Below are positions 60,174 to 64,000 of a stretch of 64,000 bases of DNA, piece after piece. Location: NCBI GenBank assembly GCA_026724425.1, contig JAIUCV010000004.1, forward strand, positions 9,868,001 through 9,932,000, read 5' to 3'. Made by a program: the position numbers and the translations under genes. How positions within the stretch are numbered: position 1 is the stretch's first letter; the number at the start of each line of letters is the position of its first letter. The stretch is from Erythrophleum ivorense. Its lineage: Eukaryota > Streptophyta > Magnoliopsida > Fabales > Fabaceae. The notes below the pieces were generated by a model. That model had not been told where the DNA came from and searched no databases. It worked only from the letters and a program-made list of their open reading frames with translations.

Positions 60174-62283
60174 CACTACCTAAAAAATAGTGCTAAAAAT
60201 GGACAATGTGATGTTTTTGTCAACTGCTGCTATTACAGCTGCTAAATCGCAGCAGTTGATGAAAACCACTGTTAAATACCGTGGTTTTCTAAAAATTGAT
60301 GCTTCTTTAAAGCAAGGGTTTTAGCGCAGTTGCAACCACAGCTAAAACATTTAAAAGTCCCACCTGCCACCACCAATTCTTGTCACCACCATCCGACTAG
60401 GTTGATCCCCTCGTTGGCACAGTCCAACTGCCTCCTACTGTCCCCGCAATCAGATCTGCATTTCTCTTCCATTTTCAACCATTTTGAGGTATTTTTCTTT
60501 ATGTTCTTCCATTTTTTATGATTCACTAGATAATTAATAGCTCAAAGACTGTTGAAATGCTTAATAATTGTTCTTTTTTCAGTTCTTGAGTATTTAAAAA
60601 TTTGATGGGAGACTTTTTTAATTTACATATATTTTCTTTATTTTCAGAAGGCTTTAATTTAAATGCCGTTGAGATTGTTTGAATAGAACAAATTTTTAAG
60701 TGAGAATAGAAGAAATGAAATTCATGGAGTAATATATAGTAATTTTTAAGGTTTTTTGTGATAAAAATTAGTATTTTTAAATTGAAAAATCAAAATTTGT
60801 AGAGGGAAAAAGGAGTATAATTGAAGAAGAATGACATTTATGAATTTAATGAGTACTTGAGGTTGTGAAAATTAAGTAAGCATATGATAGAAACTTGTAT
60901 TTAAAATTATGTTGGTTATTTACCAAATTTTTAAGTAATGAAGTTTTCATAATATATGTCACATTATTATTATTTTTCTTTTTCACAAGGAGCACCTACT
61001 TTTTTAATGCAATTCTTATAATTTAACATGTTACTTGAAATTACAATTTTGTAGAAGTTTTAATTAATTTTTCTTGGTTTAAAATGTTGTATTGTAGCAT
61101 AGAATTCTCAAAAAATATTTCACATTAGTTATATTATTTTTGAAATAGACAAGTCTTGGATTGAAAAGTCTAGAAACACCTCTGAATATATGGAAGGACT
61201 TAATAGATTTTTAGATTTTATATTTGCCAATAAAGGTGCTAAGAACAGGATAAATGTCTATGTCCCAAATGCAATGTATAATCATCTAATTGTTAAACCA
61301 TTTCCAAGAGGGGACATTGTTTGGCTTAGACATGGGGAGACAATCATGTTAGATACCATAGTTGAAATTGCTTTAAGGTCACTTGTGATGGAAGATAAAA
61401 TTGTTATGAATAATCCTATACATGACATGGTCAATGATGCACTTGGGCATCACCCTAATGGTAAGAGTGTGAGCAAAGTTGAAGTAATTTCTTTATCATC
61501 AAACCAAATGTCTGATCATAGGTTAAATTTTTTTTTAGTTAATTAGAGATGGATAGTAGAATTTGCATGAAGGGTGTAATAGATATTTGAAATTATCCTT
61601 TTTTGGTGAAATTGTTTCACATTAAGTGCCTATGCAGAATAAATGAAAAGGCAATGTTGATGATATTAGAATTGTTGGTATATGTCTTTGAATATGCAGG
61701 GATTCTAATTTCTTCCTACGAGGCCAATAAAATCTTTAGTAGATTTATTGCTTTTAGGATCTTTTATTAAATGATATCATAATTGTAGGTCTTATCTATT
61801 GATTTGTAATCCTTTTATTTCTATGCCAGTATTATTGCATATATTAGATTTTATTTTTTATTTTTATATCTATTATAATTTATAATTTATAATTTATAAT
61901 TTTTGTGATTATTATGTACTAGTTATTTTTAGATATGTTTATATTCAAGTTTAAATATCAAAAAGTCAAAAAAATTTAAAAAAAATAAAAATAAAAATCT
62001 GCAAAGATTGTTTTAGCAATAGTTGAAATTATTGTTATATTCTTTTTTATTTGTTAGAGGTTGTGACACAATCACTGTTAAATCCACTTCATCACTTGCA
62101 GTAGTTACATCAACTGTCACCATAACTGTTGTAACAATTGTTCTCATGGTTGAAAATAATCATTGCAATGTCACATATGATGAAGCTTTTAGTATTGGAT
62201 CATGCAAATTGCTGCTAAAATGTATAGTAATGGTTGTAATAGCCTAGAAACAACCATCGTAAAATGCCATTTTTCTTTTAAGG
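60174..62283 (+). mobile_element. CACTA transposon, internally deleted
   Basis: The left end CACTACCTAAAAAATAG at 60174 fits the CACTA TIR. The right end ATGCCATTTTTCTTTTAAGG (to 62283) is the decayed complement of CACTACAAGAAAAATGGCAT, the usual plant form. Possible 3-bp duplications are TAC and TAA. Subterminal words such as CAGCAGTTG and CAACTGCTGC lie at 60215-60260. At 2.1 kb it is far below autonomous size; it keeps only a first transposase exon. It begins 30 bases after the hAT element ends; the hAT inserted into its immediate flank. Confidence 0.75.
61145..61546 (+). pseudogene. CACTA transposase N-terminal remnant
   Basis: The frame reads IDKSWIEKSRNTSEYMEGLN then RFLDFIFANKGAKNR, the start of the transposase-associated domain found at the N-terminus of plant CACTA transposases, which normally begins MDKSW. 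The start Met codon is ATA here (61145), so the first usable ATG is at 61190. The Cys residues that usually follow (about residues 37-45, CPC type) are absent; YNHLIVKPFPRGDIVW and RHGE, the end of the domain, remain. The rest of the transposase is missing. It is a deletion derivative. Confidence 0.8.
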
Positions 62284-62649
62284 TAAAAATATCAATCTTG
62301 GAGAGAGTTTTTTGGGAAAGAACTTACTTTATCTAGACTAATAAATGAAGACCCAAATGAAGGAAGAGGGAAACAATGCAAAAGACTAATGACAAAGATT
62401 GGTATGACAAAGAAGGTGATGGAGGAATGGCAACCACGATGGAACAATAATGACAATGATGTAAAGGAGAGTAAAAAAGTTAAGGGAAATTGTGCAAAAT
62501 AATCTTTTAATTTAAGGATTGAGTGTTGATTATAAAATCTTTTAGCAAGGGATCTCTTGCTAATGTAGTTTATTTTTAGCAAAGTAAAATTCTCTCACTA
62601 AAGTTTTATTGAAGGTAGCATAGAAACATTCTCTTGCAATTCCTTTTCT
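62284..62649. other. Spacer between CACTA element and dispersed repeat
   Basis: AT-rich DNA. The minus-strand frame at 62292-62582 is Ser/Phe/Leu-rich and has no recognised motif. Confidence 0.4.
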
Positions 62650-63010
62650 ACTACATCACAAAATTTAGTGCTAATATTTGTGCAATTTTTCCCCACATCA
62701 TAGTGAATCAACAAGGGATTTATATCTTGTTAATACCTCATTGTTTTACATTTTTCTTGTTGTCTCCTTCTATTTGAAGCTAGAGATTGGTTTCTTCAAG
62801 CAAGGTAAGATGCTATCTTGTTTTCATAATATATCTCTTTTGGGACAAATCTCTCAGTAAGAGCACCAATGTTAACAACAAAGTCTAAGGTAGAGAATTA
62901 AGCCAATGGATATTGAAAATATACTAGAATTGATTTCTAGAGAAAGGATCAATTCAGCAATGCATAGTGTATATATAGTTAAACAAAAAGAAAGCTCCTT
63001 TTTTTTAGTA
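62650..63010 (+). repeat. Dispersed repeat, copy 2
   Basis: Partner of 28640-29000, same orientation. Shared strings include CCACATCATAGTGAATCA and GCATAGTGTATATATAGTTA (one change). Homology may extend to 63290 through AATGAACCTTATAGT and CTTCTTCTCATTGCA. Confidence 0.6.
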
Positions 63011-63293
63011 CAAGAAAAACTCTAATGAACCTTATAGTATGCTACATCTGTGATGACCTAATAAATTGAGAATTTAAAGCAATGATAATTTAATTAGAAG
63101 AACAATTTTAAGTTAATAAATTTGAAATTTTAAAATAATTAAAATTTGCAATGTATAAAAATAAAAATTTAAAAGAGTGAAACTAAACACAAGTTGCCAT
63201 TTGGACATTTAAGGACTAATCCTTATTGCTTAGTTGATACTTCTTCTCATTGCAAAGATAATCAGGCATCCAAATGGATGGATTCTTGCTTAT

Positions 63294-64000
63294 TGTAATA
63301 TTTTGTTTTTGTTAAAACATTATGAATGAGTCGGTATAAAAGCAAGTCCCCTAAAATGAATGAGTTAAGGTCCTATAAAATTAGAGTAATGTTTTGGACT
63401 CCTAAGAATGAGAATCTAAAGCTTAGAGTACTCAAAAAACATGGCTAAAATAATGAACAAAAATAGAACGAAAATAAACAAACACGTAATGGCAATTTTG
63501 TAAATTCAGGAAATTTTTGGAAAAATCACAAGAGGAATTTTTAAATATAAAATTTGAGTTGTTCGGGCTTCTCGAAGGCCCTAAAAATACTAGGAACCCT
63601 TGAATTGGTTCAAACCCCCTTCAATGTATGTTTTTGAATGCTAGTTGACCTGAGTTTTGACCTCTTCGTTCAAAAAGGTTTTAAACCCAGATTGAGTGTC
63701 CAAAGCCATTTTATAAGTTTAAAAATCTAAATTTTATGATGAAAAAGATATTTCTTGAAAAGAAGCTAAAATGAACCTTAAAAGAATTAGCCAAGAAAGC
63801 AGGACATAAGCAAAATTTTTAATGAACAAATTCCTTTTTATTTGATCCTTAAGAGGCATCCTTCTTTGCTCCTCCCATAAACAGGCTTTGCTTCTGCTTG
63901 AATAGAGAAGAATTCTGACTAAGAGAGACACACAAGAAAGAGCTCAAGGAGGAAGTGAAAAGAAGGAAAAAGGTATGGGAATTCAAGACTTTTCATGGTT
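63294..64000 (+). mobile_element. Long LTR, copy E (cut by window end)
   Basis: The sequence starts TGTAATATTTTG and from 63331 (GGTATAAAAGCAAGTCCCC) follows the 5' part of copy D closely, then B and C: TTTTTAAATATAAAATTTGAG, GGTTTTAAACCCAGATTGAGTG, TAAATTTTATGATG and the GAGAGACACACAAGAAAGAGC leader. It breaks off at the window end in the pyrimidine-rich leader, so solo status is unknown. Most CpG sites of copy D are lost. The frame at 63734-63931 (minus) is a shadow of this LTR. Confidence 0.78.

Overview
The window looks like nuclear DNA of a flowering plant, probably a eudicot. It is very AT-rich and full of (TA)n tracts. It carries plant-type transposable elements (Copia, long LTRs, TRIM, hAT, CACTA, Mutator-like) and one decayed plant 3-ketoacyl-CoA synthase (KCS) gene. 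I cannot name the species. No rRNA, tRNA, CRISPR array or bacterial operon was seen.

Left third (1-25.8 kb): three solo LTRs on the + strand (A 1124-4788, B 7374-11213, C 17154-20859) and one on the - strand (D 21192-24243) belong to one family of very long LTRs (3.05-3.84 kb, TGTAAC...GTTACA ends). A, C and D have exact 5-bp target duplications (AGTAG, ATAAA, AGTAA); B has one mismatch (GAGGA/AAGGA). A fifth copy, E, starts at 63294 and runs off the window. C and D are nested in an older LTR element (12731-25824). A carries a TRIM-like element with snRNA-type USE and TATA motifs near its 5' end.

Middle (27-45.6 kb): a decayed but nearly full-length Copia element (30325-36301) retains gag, protease, integrase, reverse transcriptase and RNase H traces. 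Next is a KCS pseudogene (37208-39872, - strand) with one intron and a His-to-Tyr change at an active-site position. Then comes an unrelated 1.4-kb solo LTR (44109-45515, duplication CCTAC) inserted in an older retroelement remnant.

Right third (46-64 kb): a foldback MITE (about 46.66-46.95 kb), a Mutator-like foldback element with TIRs of over 500 bp (47616-50262), a structurally intact hAT transposon (53516-60143, exact 8-bp duplication ACTTGAGG) and a deleted CACTA element (60174-62283). The hAT transposase gene (- strand) reads through four predicted exons with consistent phases and no stop, about 953 residues. It is the only apparently intact gene in the window.

The most unusual signals are: (1) all four complete long LTRs are solo; (2) two otherwise different LTR families both carry arrays of the palindrome CTCGCTATAGCGAG and its variants; (3) an apparently autonomous hAT element; (4) a TRIM with snRNA-like promoter modules. 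Boundaries and target duplications were read by eye from the sequence; family names rest on remembered family features, not on a database search.
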